Positions 1 to 9,781 of a DNA stretch of 64,000 nucleotides are shown here, piece after piece. Where the stretch lies: NCBI RefSeq assembly GCF_001723285.1, contig NZ_LPWG01000014.1:1-64000 (forward strand), given 5' to 3'. Source of the stretch: Methyloceanibacter methanicus (lineage in GTDB: Bacteria; Pseudomonadota; Alphaproteobacteria; Rhizobiales; Methyloligellaceae). A program made the position numbers and the translations under genes. The notes under the pieces were generated by a model, which made no database searches, was not told where the DNA came from, and saw nothing but the letters and a program-made list of their open reading frames with translations. The first letter of the stretch is position 1. The number at the start of each line of letters is the position of its first letter.

Positions 1-778
1 CACCAGCGGAGAAGTTCGCCGAGTGTGTTGCGGCGATCGGTTGAATCGGCAGTCAGAAGCGGACATCGGTGAGCGGAGCAGGGAGGGCCGCTCTGCTCTC
101 AGGAGCGGACACGATGAGCGCGGCTGCGACCGACCTAAGCCGACCGCCTCAGAGTCCTCTGTACCACTTGCCTGCTCTCGCAGTTAAGGTCCCTGTTTCC
201 GCTCCGGAATTCCCTGTTTCGTCTGAAAAATTCCCTGATCTGCAGCTTAGGGAATTTTACTATTTCCTGTTGATGCAAAACGGAAAAACCGGTGTCAGGA
301 GGGCAGGGTGGCGCAAGAAGAGCCGAACTTCCCTGTATTTTCCCCTAGATCAGGGAAACGCAATGCAGAGACACGTTCGCTGCTGACTGCCAGCACAGCC
401 ACTTGAGTGTGGCCTCTCTGGTTCTCTCCCAAATCTCACAAACACGCGCTGCGAGGCCCGGAGTTTCGCCGCCACCTTGCGGTGGAGTTGTTTTGAGGGA
501 GCGCTGAGCGGGTCTCTCCGGCCCGATGCGAGGCGCTTCCACGGCCCGGCCAAAGGGCCAAGACGGGGGCCACGTCGATGACGGAGCCTTCATCGTCAAC
601 AATTCAGCGGCAGACACTCTCTGTTTGGCGCTGAGTTCCCGTGAAAACGGGGCTTCGGCACGTCCCTATACCATTCCTATATCGTCGATCCGCCTTCCAC
701 CTCGAAATCCTATGAGACCAGAGACTAGCTTCCGAGCGGTCGCACGTTGCGGCTGAAACTCGCGAAGAGGCAAGCTCG
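1..778. other. Left-edge non-coding region upstream of kdp
   Basis: No convincing complete gene is visible. Bases 3-44 can be read as the last 13 codons of a gene running in from the left, ending in TGA, but this is too short to identify. Bases 189-413 hold the dispersed repeat listed separately. From about 420 to 778 I see only spacer, which presumably contains the kdp promoter; no clear KdpE box could be picked out by eye. Confidence 0.5.
189..413 (+). repeat. Dispersed intergenic repeat, copy R1
   Basis: The stretch contains several spaced copies of a TTCCCTG/CAGGGAA word. It ends in a block with GAGACACGTTCGC, then the 20-base core CTGACTGCCAGCACAGCCAC (383-402), and a small hairpin (GCCAC 398-402 pairing with GTGGC 409-413). 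The core and hairpin recur in the same orientation at 10015-10047. Shorter relatives lie at 27101-27247 and 44596-44638. No transposase is associated. The class of element is unknown to me. Confidence 0.7.
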
Positions 779-868
779 ATGGATTTTGACCACTGGCTCG
801 CCGGCATCGTTGCGGCCGGTCTCCTGCTTTATCTCGCTTTCGTCCTGCTCGGTCCCGAGAACTTCTAG
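779..868 (+). CDS. kdpF: KdpF, small subunit of the potassium-transporting ATPase
   Basis: This is a 29-residue single-span membrane peptide beginning [11 protein letters not shown] and ending LLGPENF. That is the usual KdpF pattern of one hydrophobic helix followed by a short polar tail ending in a phenylalanine. KdpF stabilises the KdpFABC complex in the inner membrane. It starts at the ATG at 779, with a GAAGAGG-like ribosome site about 10 bases upstream, and ends 10 bases before kdpB. Unlike the common order, it is followed by kdpB rather than kdpA. Identification rests on length, helix, tail and position. Confidence 0.85.
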   Translation: MDFDHWLAGIVAAGLLLYLAFVLLGPENF

Positions 869-878
869 GGAAACGATC

Positions 879-2978
879 ATGCAATCTTCCCATGTGCGGA
901 AGCGGATGTCCGTTGCTTCCTTGACGGATCCGCAGATCATCGTCCCTGCCGTCGGCTCTGCCTTCGCCAAGCTCGATCCCCGAACGCTCGTCAAGAATCC
1001 CGTGATGTTCGTGGTCGAGATCGTCGCCGCGCTGAGTACCGTCTTTCTCCTGCAAGACGTACTGGCGAGGGACGGTCAGGATCTCGGCTTTGCGCTGCAG
1101 ATCGTCGCCTGGCTCTGGTTCACGATACTGTTCGCCAACTTCGCCGAAGCCGTTGCCGAGGGCAGGGGCAAGGCACAGGCGTCGACTCTTCGGCAGACCC
1201 GCGAGGAAACCATCGCCAAGCTGATTGTCGACGAGAAAACGGAGCTGACCGTGCCGACTCCGGCAAGCAAACTCGGTTTGGGTCAGATCGTGTTGGTGGA
1301 GGCGGGCGATTTGATTCCGTCGGACGGCGAGGTCGTCGAGGGCGTGGCTTCCGTGAACGAAGCCGCGGTCACCGGAGAATCAGCCCCGGTCGTTCGCGAG
1401 GCCGGCGGCGACAGATCCGCCGTGACGGGCGGCACGCTGGTCGTGTCCGACTGGCTGAAGGTACGCATCACCGCGGCGCCGGGTACGACCTTCCTCGACC
1501 GCATGATCAGGCTGGTCGAGGCGCCGAGCGCCAGAAGACACCCAACGAAATTGCGCCTCACCGTTCTGCTGGCCGGTCTCACGCTCATCTTCCTCATCGT
1601 GGTCGCGACAATTCCGAGCTTCGCCAGCTACGCTGGCGGTACGATTCCGCTCCTCGTCCTCGCCGCGCTGTTCGTTGCGCTGATCCCCACCACCATCGGG
1701 GCGCTCTTGTCGGCGATCGGCATCGCCGGCATGGACCGGCTCGTCCGCTTCAACGTGCTGGCCATGTCGGGACGTGCAGTGGAGGCGGCCGGCGACGTGG
1801 ACACGTTGCTCCTCGACAAGACCGGCACGATTACGCTCGGGAACCGGGAGGCCGCGGAGTTCATCCCCATGAAGGGCGCTTCAGAGCAGGAACTGGCCGA
1901 CGCTGCCCAGATCGCCTCTCTTGCCGACGAGACGCCCGAGGGAAGGTCCATCGTCGTGCTCGCCAAGGAGAAGTACGGCATCCGCGGCCGCGACATCCAT
2001 GAACTCGGCGCAACGTTCATCCCGTTCAGCGCGCAAACCAGGATGAGCGGCGTTGACATCGGCGGCTCCTGGATTCGCAAAGGCGCGGTCGATGCGGTGC
2101 TTGTTCATCTCGATGCCAGTGGCACGCAGGGCAATCGCAAGAAGACGACCGGTTTGACCGAAGCCGGCCACGAGATCGATGCAATCGCCGAATCGATCTC
2201 GAAGTCGGGCGGAACCCCGCTGGCGGTCGCCAAGGACGGCAAGCTGCTGGGCGTGATTCACCTGAAGGACATCGTCAAAGGCGGCATCCGCGAGCGCTTC
2301 GCGGAGCTGCGGCGCATGGGCATTCGCACCATCATGATCACCGGTGACAACCCCATGACGGCGGCCGCGATCGCCGCCGAGGCGGGAGTCGACGATTTTC
2401 TTGCCCAGGCGACGCCCGAGGACAAGTTGAAGCTGATCCGCGCCGAGCAGGCCAAGGGCAAGCTCGTCGCCATGTGCGGCGACGGCACGAACGATGCGCC
2501 GGCGCTGGCGCAATCGGATGTCGGTGTGGCCATGAACACCGGAACGCAAGCGGCGCGCGAGGCCGGGAACATGGTGGACCTCGACTCCAATCCGACCAAG
2601 CTCATCGAGATCGTCGAAATCGGAAAGCAGCTCCTGATGACGCGGGGCGCTCTGACGACGTTCTCTATCGCCAACGATGTGGCGAAGTATTTCGCCATCA
2701 TCCCGGCGATGTTCATTGCTCTGTATCCGCAACTCGACGCGCTGAACGTCATGGGGCTTGCCACCCCCCAGAGCGCAATTCTCTCGGCCATCATCTTCAA
2801 CGCGCTGATCATTATCGCGCTTATACCGCTGGCGCTAAGAGGCATCTCTTATCGTCCGTTGGGGGCCGCCGCGGTTCTGCGCCGCAATCTGCTGATCTAC
2901 GGCCTTGGTGGGCTCATCGTGCCGTTCATCGGCATCAAGCTCATCGACGTCCTCGTGACAGCCCTGCACCTAGCCTGA
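879..2978 (+). CDS. kdpB: KdpB, potassium-transporting P-type ATPase catalytic subunit
   Basis: This 699-residue protein has the length usual for KdpB. It hydrolyses ATP to energise K+ import through KdpA. Visible motifs are the actuator loop TGESAPV, the phosphorylation site DKTGTIT (aspartate near residue 307), and the hinge motif [14 protein letters not shown]. Hydrophobic pairs lie near the N-terminus, around residues 225-290 and at the C-terminus. The ATG at 879 was chosen because it lies 10 bases after kdpF; the reading frame extends further upstream but would overlap kdpF. kdpB precedes kdpA here, the reverse of the standard order. A fragment of this gene (about 1785-1871) recurs at 27248-27335. 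Confidence 0.97.
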   Translation: MQSSHVRKRMSVASLTDPQIIVPAVGSAFAKLDPRTLVKNPVMFVVEIVAALSTVFLLQDVLARDGQDLGFALQIVAWLWFTILFANFAEAVAEGRGKAQASTLRQTREETIAKLIVDEKTELTVPTPASKLGLGQIVLVEAGDLIPSDGEVVEGVASVNEAAVTGESAPVVREAGGDRSAVTGGTLVVSDWLKVRITAAPGTTFLDRMIRLVEAPSARRHPTKLRLTVLLAGLTLIFLIVVATIPSFASYAGGTIPLLVLAALFVALIPTTIGALLSAIGIAGMDRLVRFNVLAMSGRAVEAAGDVDTLLLDKTGTITLGNREAAEFIPMKGASEQELADAAQIASLADETPEGRSIVVLAKEKYGIRGRDIHELGATFIPFSAQTRMSGVDIGGSWIRKGAVDAVLVHLDASGTQGNRKKTTGLTEAGHEIDAIAESISKSGGTPLAVAKDGKLLGVIHLKDIVKGGIRERFAELRRMGIRTIMITGDNPMTAAAIAAEAGVDDFLAQATPEDKLKLIRAEQAKGKLVAMCGDGTNDAPALAQSDVGVAMNTGTQAAREAGNMVDLDSNPTKLIEIVEIGKQLLMTRGALTTFSIANDVAKYFAIIPAMFIALYPQLDALNVMGLATPQSAILSAIIFNALIIIALIPLALRGISYRPLGAAAVLRRNLLIYGLGGLIVPFIGIKLIDVLVTALHLA

Positions 2979-2995
2979 CGGAAGGACCGGCTTCG

Positions 2996-3076
2996 ATGAC
3001 CATCCTCTACCTCGTGCTTGGAATCGGAATCTTCGTGCTTCTTTACCTGATGACCGATGCGGTCGACCGCATCTAG
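2996..3076 (+). CDS. Second KdpF-like small membrane peptide between kdpB and kdpA
   Basis: This 26-residue peptide begins MTILYLVLGIGIF and ends TDAVDRI: a single hydrophobic helix with a short charged tail. It sits 17 bases after kdpB and 24 bases before kdpA. It differs from the KdpF at 779, lacking the terminal aromatic tail. It resembles the tiny one-helix peptides that accompany kdp operons in some proteobacteria. It could be a second accessory subunit or a replacement KdpF. Assignment is by size, hydrophobicity and operon position only. Confidence 0.6.
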   Translation: MTILYLVLGIGIFVLLYLMTDAVDRI

Positions 3077-3100
3077 AGCATTCGTCCCGGAGTGTGATCC

Positions 3101-4786
3101 ATGCCTCTCACTGCCATTCTCTTCGTTGTCTTCATCGTCGGCACGGCGATTGCCCTGTCCTGGCCGCTCGGCCGCTACATGAGATGGGCGATGGACCCGG
3201 CGCCGGCCGGCGGCGTCGCGGCGCGGTTCACCGGGGCATTCCAATGGACCGGCGGCCGTATTGCGCGGGTGCAGCAAGATTGGAAGCGCTACGTCGTCAC
3301 CATGCTCATCTTCAACGTGGTGATGTTCATCGTCAGCTTCTCAATCCTGGCGCTCCAGCAATATCTGCCCCTGAACCCAGACGGAAAGGGAGCGATCGAC
3401 GGCAGCCTCGTCTTCAACACCGCGGCGTCTTTCACCTCCAACACGAACCTCCAGCACTATTCGGGTGAAGTCTCGCTGAGCTATTTTTCGCAGCTTGGCG
3501 CGCTCATGTGGTTGCAATTCGTGTCCGCGGCGACGGGCATTGCCGCTCTGGCCGCGCTGGCGAGAGGCCTCGCCGGCCGGGAAAGCGTGGGCAATTTCTT
3601 TGTCGACGTCCAGCGTGCCACGTTCCTCGTGCTCTTGCCGGCTGCACTGGTCGTCGCGTCGCTGATGCTGATCGGCGGCATGCCGATGACCTTCCAGGGG
3701 GCCGCGCATGTCATGACCCTGGAAGGGGCGGAACAGGTGATCGCCCGAGGTCCGGTGGCGGCATTCCTGACGATCAAGCAGCTGGGGACAAACGGCGGCG
3801 GCTTCTTCGGGCCGAACAGCACGCATCCGCTGGAAAATCCGAACTTCTGGACGAATGCGCTGTCGATGATCTCGATCGTCCTGATCCCGATGGCGTGCGT
3901 GTGGATGTTCGGCCGGATCGTGGGGCGCCTTCGTCACGCCGCGGTCGTATTCGGGGTGATGCTGGTCTTGCTGCTCGCCAAGATCACCGGCGCCGTCTAT
4001 TTCGAGTCCGCGCCCACCGCGGCCTTCGCCGACCTTCCCATCACGCAGAATGTCGGCAACCTCGAGGGGAAGGAGATGCGTTTCGGGGCCACGTCCGGCC
4101 CGACTTGGGCGGTGCTCACCACCTCGACCAGCAACGGCTCCGTCGGTGCCATGCACGATAGCCTCAACCCGCTCACGGGCGTCATGCCAATGGTCGGCAT
4201 GTGGCTCAATGCCACCTTCGGCGGCGTGGGCGTCGGCATGATCAACATGTTCCTGTACATCATCGTCGCGGTGTTCATCGCCGGAATGATGGTGGGCCGC
4301 TCGCCGGAATATCTCGGCTGGCGGGTCGAATCGCGAGAGGTCAGGCTGGCGATCTTGGCGCTGGTCGCCCACGGTCTTTTCATTCTCGGTGGCACGGCGA
4401 TCTTCGCCGCCACGCCCTGGGGCACCGAAGCACTCAACAATACGGGGCCGCACGGATTCAGCGAAGTCCTTTACGAGTTCAGCTCGGCCAGCGCCAACAC
4501 GGATCGGGCTTCGAGGGGTTGGGCGACGACACGGTCCCCTGGAAACGTCTCGACGGGGACGATCATGCTGCTCGCGCGCTTCATTCCGATCATCCTTCCG
4601 CTCGCGATCGTCGGCTCGCTCATGACAAAGCGGCGCACGGCCGAATCCGCGGGAACCCTCGGTGTGGACGACGGCACCTTCGCCGCCATGCTTCTTCTGA
4701 CGATCCTCATCGTCGGTGCTCTGACCTTCTTTCCGGCGGGGACGCTGGGCCCGGTCGCGGAGCATTTCGCATACGCGGTGCGGTAA
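3101..4786 (+). CDS. kdpA: KdpA, potassium-binding and channel subunit
   Basis: This 561-residue polytopic membrane protein matches the family length. KdpA carries the K+ selectivity filter and passes ions to KdpB. The conserved glycine-rich filter region TNGGGFFGPNSTHP is present, as is a second conserved segment SSASANTDRASRGW near the C-terminus. About ten hydrophobic segments can be counted. The ATG at 3101 begins MPLTAILFVVFIV and directly enters the first helix. The gene lies between the second small peptide and kdpC, so it is displaced downstream of kdpB. A 33-base piece (3191-3223) recurs in the scar at 27336-27365. Confidence 0.96.
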   Translation: MPLTAILFVVFIVGTAIALSWPLGRYMRWAMDPAPAGGVAARFTGAFQWTGGRIARVQQDWKRYVVTMLIFNVVMFIVSFSILALQQYLPLNPDGKGAIDGSLVFNTAASFTSNTNLQHYSGEVSLSYFSQLGALMWLQFVSAATGIAALAALARGLAGRESVGNFFVDVQRATFLVLLPAALVVASLMLIGGMPMTFQGAAHVMTLEGAEQVIARGPVAAFLTIKQLGTNGGGFFGPNSTHPLENPNFWTNALSMISIVLIPMACVWMFGRIVGRLRHAAVVFGVMLVLLLAKITGAVYFESAPTAAFADLPITQNVGNLEGKEMRFGATSGPTWAVLTTSTSNGSVGAMHDSLNPLTGVMPMVGMWLNATFGGVGVGMINMFLYIIVAVFIAGMMVGRSPEYLGWRVESREVRLAILALVAHGLFILGGTAIFAATPWGTEALNNTGPHGFSEVLYEFSSASANTDRASRGWATTRSPGNVSTGTIMLLARFIPIILPLAIVGSLMTKRRTAESAGTLGVDDGTFAAMLLLTILIVGALTFFPAGTLGPVAEHFAYAVR

Positions 4787-4806
4787 ATCGCCTTGGAGGC
4801 AAGCCC

Positions 4807-5370
4807 ATGAATGCTCTTCTCACTAGCTGTCGTCTCGTCATCGCGACCATGCTGATTTGCGTGGCCGGCTACGCGACCGTCATCTGGGGCGTCGGCCATA
4901 TCCTCACCCCGTGGACGGCCCAGGGTTCACTGATTACGGCGTCTGACGGGACGGTTATCGGCAGCCGCTTGGTCGCGCAGGATTTTACGGAGGCCAAGTA
5001 CTTCTGGCCGCGTCCGTCCGCCGTGGACTACGACGGGGCGGGCGCTGGAGGGAGCAATAAATCGCCGGCCAGCGCCGACCTCACGGTGCGCGCCAAGGAA
5101 ATCGTCACCAAATATGGGGCCACCGCGGACAATCCGCTGCCGGCGGAGTTGGCGGCGGCGTCTGGCGCCGGGCTGGATCCGCACATCAGTGTGGACGCCG
5201 CCCGGTATCAGGCCGTGCGGGTGGCCAAGGCGCGCCAGCTTCCTCTCCCGGAAGTGCAGACTATAATCGATATGCACGCCTCCTCGCCGGGCGGGTTCTT
5301 GACACTGGGCCGCCTCGTCAATGTTCTGGAAATCAATCTCGCGCTCGATCGAGCCAAGGAGGCGCCATGA
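4807..5370 (+). CDS. kdpC: KdpC, potassium-transporting ATPase subunit C
   Basis: This 187-residue protein has one N-terminal membrane helix (residues about 7-30) and a periplasmic domain, the standard KdpC layout and length. KdpC raises the affinity of the KdpFABC pump. Family motifs include GSRLVAQDF, FWPRPSAVDYDGAGAGGSN, a PADLTVRAKEIV-like stretch, and DPHISVDAARYQ near the middle. The start at 4807 has a GGAGGC ribosome site about 10 bases upstream. The reading frame is open further upstream, but that part overlaps kdpA. kdpD follows after 65 bases. Confidence 0.95.
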   Translation: MNALLTSCRLVIATMLICVAGYATVIWGVGHILTPWTAQGSLITASDGTVIGSRLVAQDFTEAKYFWPRPSAVDYDGAGAGGSNKSPASADLTVRAKEIVTKYGATADNPLPAELAAASGAGLDPHISVDAARYQAVRVAKARQLPLPEVQTIIDMHASSPGGFLTLGRLVNVLEINLALDRAKEAP

Positions 5371-5435
5371 GCGATCCGGCCGGTCCGGCGGCAAACGCTC
5401 GTTGATCCTCTGAGCGCGGAAAGGTCTGGGCGTGA

Positions 5436-8158
5436 ATGCCGGAAGAGCCGCACAATCTCGACGACAGGCCGTCTCCCGACGCACTTCTCGAAAAGGCGAA
5501 CCGGGAGGAGCGCCGCATCGGCAAACTGAAGGTCTTCATCGGGGCCGCGCCTGGCGTCGGCAAGACCTACGAAATGCTTGTGCAGGCGAGATCGCGAACC
5601 AAGGATGGTGACGATCTCGTCGTCGGCGTGTAGAGACCCATGGCCGCAAGGAGACGGAGGCCTTGCTGGAGGGGCTGGAGGTCGTTCCACGCCAGCGTAT
5701 CGAATACAAAGGGCAGTGGTTCGAAGAGATGGACCTAGACGCCATCCTTGCCCGCAAGCCGAAGATTGCCCTGGTCGACGAGCTCGCGCACACGAATGTC
5801 ATGGGCAGCCGACATCCCAAGCGCTATCTCGATGTCGAGGAGCTCCTGAGCAACGGCATCGACGTCTACACGACCCTCAACATCCAGCACATTGAGAGCC
5901 TCAACGATGTCGTCGCGCAAATTACCGGTGTCCGGGTTCGCGAGACGGTGCCCGACTCAATCCTCGATCGCGCCGACGCCATCGAACTGGTGGACATTAC
6001 GCCCGATGATTTGATCCAGCGCCTGAGAGAGGGGAAGGTCTACGTGCCCAAGCAGGCGGAGCGTGCGCTGGAGCACTTCTTCTCGCCGGCCAATCTGACG
6101 GCCCTTCGCGAATTGGCCTTGCGCCGCACTGCCGAGCGCGTCGACGAGCAACTCCGCACCGAGATGCGGGCACGCGCCATCGCGGGGCCATGGGCCGCGG
6201 GCGAACGTCTGCTGCTCTGTGTCAACGAGGATCCGCGCGCGGCCGGGCTGGTCCGTTATACGAAACGCCTGGCCGACAGGTTGCACGCGACATGGAGCGC
6301 GCTCTACGTCGAGACGGGACGCAGTCTGCATCTGAGCGAGGAAGAGCGATATCGCGTCGCGGATACGCTTCGTCTTGCGCAGGCACTGGGCGGAGAACCG
6401 GTTACCATTCCGGGTGGTCACCGCAGTGTTGCCGACGACGTGCTTGGCTTCTCCCGATCCAACAACATCACTCAGATCATTGTCGGCAAATCCACCCGGT
6501 CTTGGTGGTTCGCCCTTCTGCACGGTTCTATCGTCGGCGATCTGGTCCGGCGGTCCGGCGATATCAGTGTGCACGTCATCGCGGGGCACGACCTCGGGCA
6601 AGACGCCGTCCCGAAGAGGACCGTCAATGCCGCCGAGCGATCGGAGCCGTTGCCCCCGTGGCCTTACGTCTACGCGCTCGCCGCGGTGGCCATGGCCGTC
6701 GCGGTCAGTCAGATGCTGTGGCCGTGGATCGGGCTTCCCAACACCGATCTCGTCTTTCTCACGGCAGTCGTCGGCATTGCGGTTCGCTTCGGCTTGTGGC
6801 CATCCCTCTTTGCCAGTGCCATGTCGGCTCTTTGCTACAATTTCTTCTTCACCGAGCCGTACTACACGTTCCAGATCTCGAACCCGCACGAAGTCATCGC
6901 GGTTCTCTTCTTCACGGTCGTAGCCATCATCGTGTCCAATGTGGCGGCACGGGCGCGCGCTCTCGCCGTCGCGGCAATGGCGCGCGCACGCACGACGGAA
7001 TCGCTGTACGCATTCAGCCGCAAGCTCTCCGGGGTCGGCACACTGGACGATGTGCTTTGGGCGACGGTGTACCAGATCGCCATGATGTTGAAATTGCGGG
7101 TGGTGCTGCTGCTGCCCGAGAATGGCGTTCTCGCGGTCAAGGCGGGATATCCCCCGGAAGACGTCCTCGACGAGGCGGACATCGCAGCCGCCAAATGGGC
7201 CTGGGAGCACGATCGCCCTGCCGGGCGAGGTTCGGATACGCTACCCGGTGCCGAACGATTGTTCCTGCCCATGCGAACCGGACGTGGTGCCATCGGTATC
7301 GTGGGGTTGGACGGCGACAAGCCGGGGCCCTTGCTCGCTCCCGACCAAAGGCGATTGATCGATGCGCTCATCGATCAGGCCGCTCTTGCGATCGAGCGCG
7401 TGCATCTTGTCGACGACCTCGATCGGGCCGAGCGCCGGGTGGAAGCGGATCGGCTTCGTTCGGCGCTCCTGACCTCCATCTCCCATGACTTGAAGACGCC
7501 GCTCGCGGCCATTGTCGGTGCCGCGGGAACACTGAAAGGATTCTCGAGCAAGCTGAATGATCAGGCGCGAGCCGAACTGATCGAGACGGTGATCGAGGAA
7601 TCGGAGCGTCTCAACAAGTTCATCGCTAATCTTCTGGACATGACGCGGCTCGAGTCCGGAGCGATAAGCCCGAGGACGGCGCGTCACGACGTTGGTGAGA
7701 TCATCGCCACGGCTCTGGAGCGTGCAAGCGGTGTCCTTGCTGGTCACAATATTGAAACCGACATTGCCGACGACTTGCCCATGCTCGACATCGACCCTGT
7801 CCTATTCGAGCAAGCCTTGTTTAATCTTCTCGACAATGCGGCGAAGTACGCCCCACCAAGGACCACGGTTCTTGTCGAGGCGTGGTGCGATGAGAATGTC
7901 GTCAAGCTACAGATATACGATCAGGGGGTGGGGATTCCTCCAGAGGAGATCGATCGGATCTTCGAGAAGTTCCATCGCGCCGAGAAGATGGATCAGGTTC
8001 GCGCTGGCACAGGGCTGGGCTTGGCGATCTCTCGCGGTTTTATCGAGTCCATGGGTGGGACGTTGACGGCTTCGAATCGTTCGGACCCGCAAGGCGCCGT
8101 CTTCACCATCACAATGCCGGTGCCTGAGCCCACAGAGCACCTGGGTACCGCGGCATGA
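5436..8158 (+). CDS. kdpD: KdpD, potassium/osmotic sensor histidine kinase (one apparent frameshift)
   Basis: KdpD senses K+ limitation and phosphorylates KdpE. The N-terminal part holds the nucleotide-binding motif GAAPGVGKT. A universal-stress-like domain, four membrane helices (bases about 6655-6960), a GAF-like region, the phospho-acceptor motif SHDLKTPLA and the ATPase motif LLDNAAKYAP follow. The frame breaks at about 5626-5633. The expected sequence has GTGGTAGAG where GTGTAGAG is read, so one missing G creates a premature TAG. Restoring it gives about 907 residues, the normal length. The 3' end overlaps kdpE (ATGA). I consider the break more likely a sequencing error than decay. Confidence 0.9.
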
Positions 8159-8841
8159 CCACGAACCCGCTCAAAGTCTTGGTCGTTGATGATGAGTCTC
8201 CAATCCGCAAGTTACTGCGCACGGGATTGAGCACCCAGGGCTATCAAACCCTCGACGCGCAAATGCCAAAGCGGCGTGGAGTTGATGGCAGAGAAGCCGG
8301 ATCTGGTGATCTTGGATCTCGGGCTTCCCGACATGCAGGGGCTCGATTTGCTCCGGACGATTCGCGCCCAGCGCGAGGATCTACCGGTCGTCGTTCTGTC
8401 GAGCCGCGGTGACGAAACGGCAAAGGTCGAAGCGCTCGACTTGGCGCCGACGACTATGTCACCAAGCCATTCGGCATGGAGGAGTTGCTGGCGCGCATGC
8501 GGACCGCCCTGCGGCACCAACTTCAGGCGCATGGGGAGCGACCGGTCTTCCAAGTCGACGGCCTGTCGGTGGACCTCGTCCGGCGCGTTGTGAAGGTTTG
8601 CGGCACGGAGGTGAAACTGACGCCCAAAGAATACGACCTGCTCCGGGCGATGGTGCAACACGCAGGCAAGGTGTTGACGCACAAGTTCTTGCTGAACGAG
8701 CTCTGGTCCGTGCCCATTGACCCGCAATATTTGCGCGTCTACGTGCGGCAACTCAGGCAGAAGATTGAGCCGAATCCGGCGCGCCCACACTACATCATGA
8801 CCGAGACGGGCGTGGGCTATCGGCTGAGGGCACCTATTTAG
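8155..8841 (+). CDS. kdpE: KdpE, DNA-binding response regulator (several apparent frameshifts)
   Basis: This OmpR-type regulator activates kdp. The receiver starts VLVVDDESPIRKLL and contains the phospho-acceptor segment LVILDLGLPDMQG. The C-terminal winged helix includes LTPKEYDLLRAMVQHAGK and ends VGYRLRAPI. These pieces lie in different frames, with breaks near 8258, 8275 and 8443. At the last, GACTTGGCGCC stands where GACTTGGGCGCC is expected. Corrected, the protein is about 229 residues, as expected for KdpE. Three breaks in 690 bases are many, so true decay cannot be excluded. It overlaps kdpD by four bases. Confidence 0.85.
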
Positions 8842-8880
8842 CCGCGGATACCCACAGGCGTTTCAACACAGAGCAGACGG

Positions 8881-9339
8881 ATGGCTGGAGCAATGCAGAT
8901 CGTGGACTTTCTCGCGCCGACCGATGTCGTTCTCGGCGTACGTGCCGCCGATAAACATCAGCTGTTGCGAGAGCTTTCCGCTCAGGCGGCAGCGGGGGCA
9001 GGACTCGATCCAGACGAGGTGGCGATGAAGCTCGCCAAACGTGAAGAACTCGGTTCCACGGGCGTCGGAAACGGTGTCGCGCTACCGCACGCACGCATCG
9101 CGGGGCTAAAGCTGCCATTCGGGTTCCTCGCACGCCTGCACCAAGCCATTGACTTCGACGCGATCGACGATCAGCCGGTCGATATCGTCTTCTTGCTCTT
9201 GTTGCCTGAGACGGAGAACGGTGAGCAACTCAACGCGCTCGCCTGCGCTGCCCGAGCGCTGAGAAAGCCCGAGAGGCTGTATTCCATCAGGAACGCGGTC
9301 GATCGCGAGGCCGTCTATGGAGCCATCACGGCGGACTGA
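8881..9339 (+). CDS. PtsN-like EIIA protein (nitrogen/fructose PTS IIA domain)
   Basis: This 152-residue protein is a single PTS EIIA type-2 domain, the length of EIIA-Ntr (PtsN). The phosphorylatable histidine lies in VALPHARI, preceded by the conserved REELGSTGVGNG segment. Such proteins act in regulatory phosphorelays rather than sugar uptake. It begins 40 bases after kdpE on the same strand. In Escherichia coli, EIIA-Ntr binds KdpD and alters kdp expression, so this placement suggests a local partner. A start at 8893 is also possible. The end overlaps the convergent ParB-domain gene by 14 bases. Part of the gene (about 8992-9102) is duplicated at 27360-27470. Confidence 0.88.
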   Translation: MAGAMQIVDFLAPTDVVLGVRAADKHQLLRELSAQAAAGAGLDPDEVAMKLAKREELGSTGVGNGVALPHARIAGLKLPFGFLARLHQAIDFDAIDDQPVDIVFLLLLPETENGEQLNALACAARALRKPERLYSIRNAVDREAVYGAITAD

Positions 9340-9781
9340 GCGATGGCATGTCCGTCGATGCTTCGTGCGCTTGGTCCAATGAGAGGTCGATCTCAGCGAG
9401 CGAGAAGCCTGTCAGCGTGACATCGAATTCCATGTCGACGAGAGCCTGAAGCTCGATGGCCAACGTCTCTTTGTCCCAGCCTGCGTTCAGGGCGAGCTTG
9501 TTGTCGGCGAGCACGTAGGCACGTCTCTCTGCCGGTGGCAGATGGGATAGTCTCAACGTGGGAACGTCCTTGAGATCAAGTTTCTTGGCGGCAGCCACCC
9601 GTCCATGTCCAGCAATGATCTGCCCGTCGTCGCCGATCAGAACCGGGTTGGTAAAGCCGAAGCGCCTGATGCTATCGGCGATTTGCCGGATCTGCCGCCT
9701 CGAGTGCCGTCTTGCATTGCCCGGATAGGAGGTGAGAGACGACAGGGACTGAAGCTCAATTTGAACGGTCGGAACGGACAC
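9326..9781 (-). pseudogene. ParB/sulfiredoxin-like N-terminal domain protein, probably truncated methyltransferase
   Basis: The 151-residue product begins with a GTG codon. It shows the ParB-like nuclease fold found at the front of many phage or island DNA methyltransferases: YPGNARRHSRRQIRQIADS, NPVLIGDDGQIIAGHGRV and YVLADNKLALNAGWD. In those families a DNA methylase domain follows directly. Here the protein stops after about 150 residues, inside the 3' end of the convergent ptsN-like gene, so the methylase part is missing. This suggests a rearrangement at the right border of the kdp module. It could instead be a stand-alone ParB-like domain. Confidence 0.6.

Noticed and set aside
3..44. 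Last 13 codons of a gene entering from the left edge
   Set aside because: The piece is too short to identify or to distinguish from chance open sequence.
3341..4765. Long open frame of 474 codons antisense to kdpA
   Set aside because: It is a shadow of kdpA. The translation is rich in Arg, His and Asp without any domain.
5957..7210. Open frame of 417 codons antisense to kdpD
   Set aside because: It lies wholly within the well-conserved kdpD coding strand and has no ribosome site or recognisable motif.
5436..8841. kdpD and kdpE as true pseudogenes
   Set aside because: Each break fits a one- or two-base indel, mostly single lost bases, in otherwise highly conserved protein, matching the error pattern elsewhere. 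Decay remains possible for kdpE but is not the better explanation.
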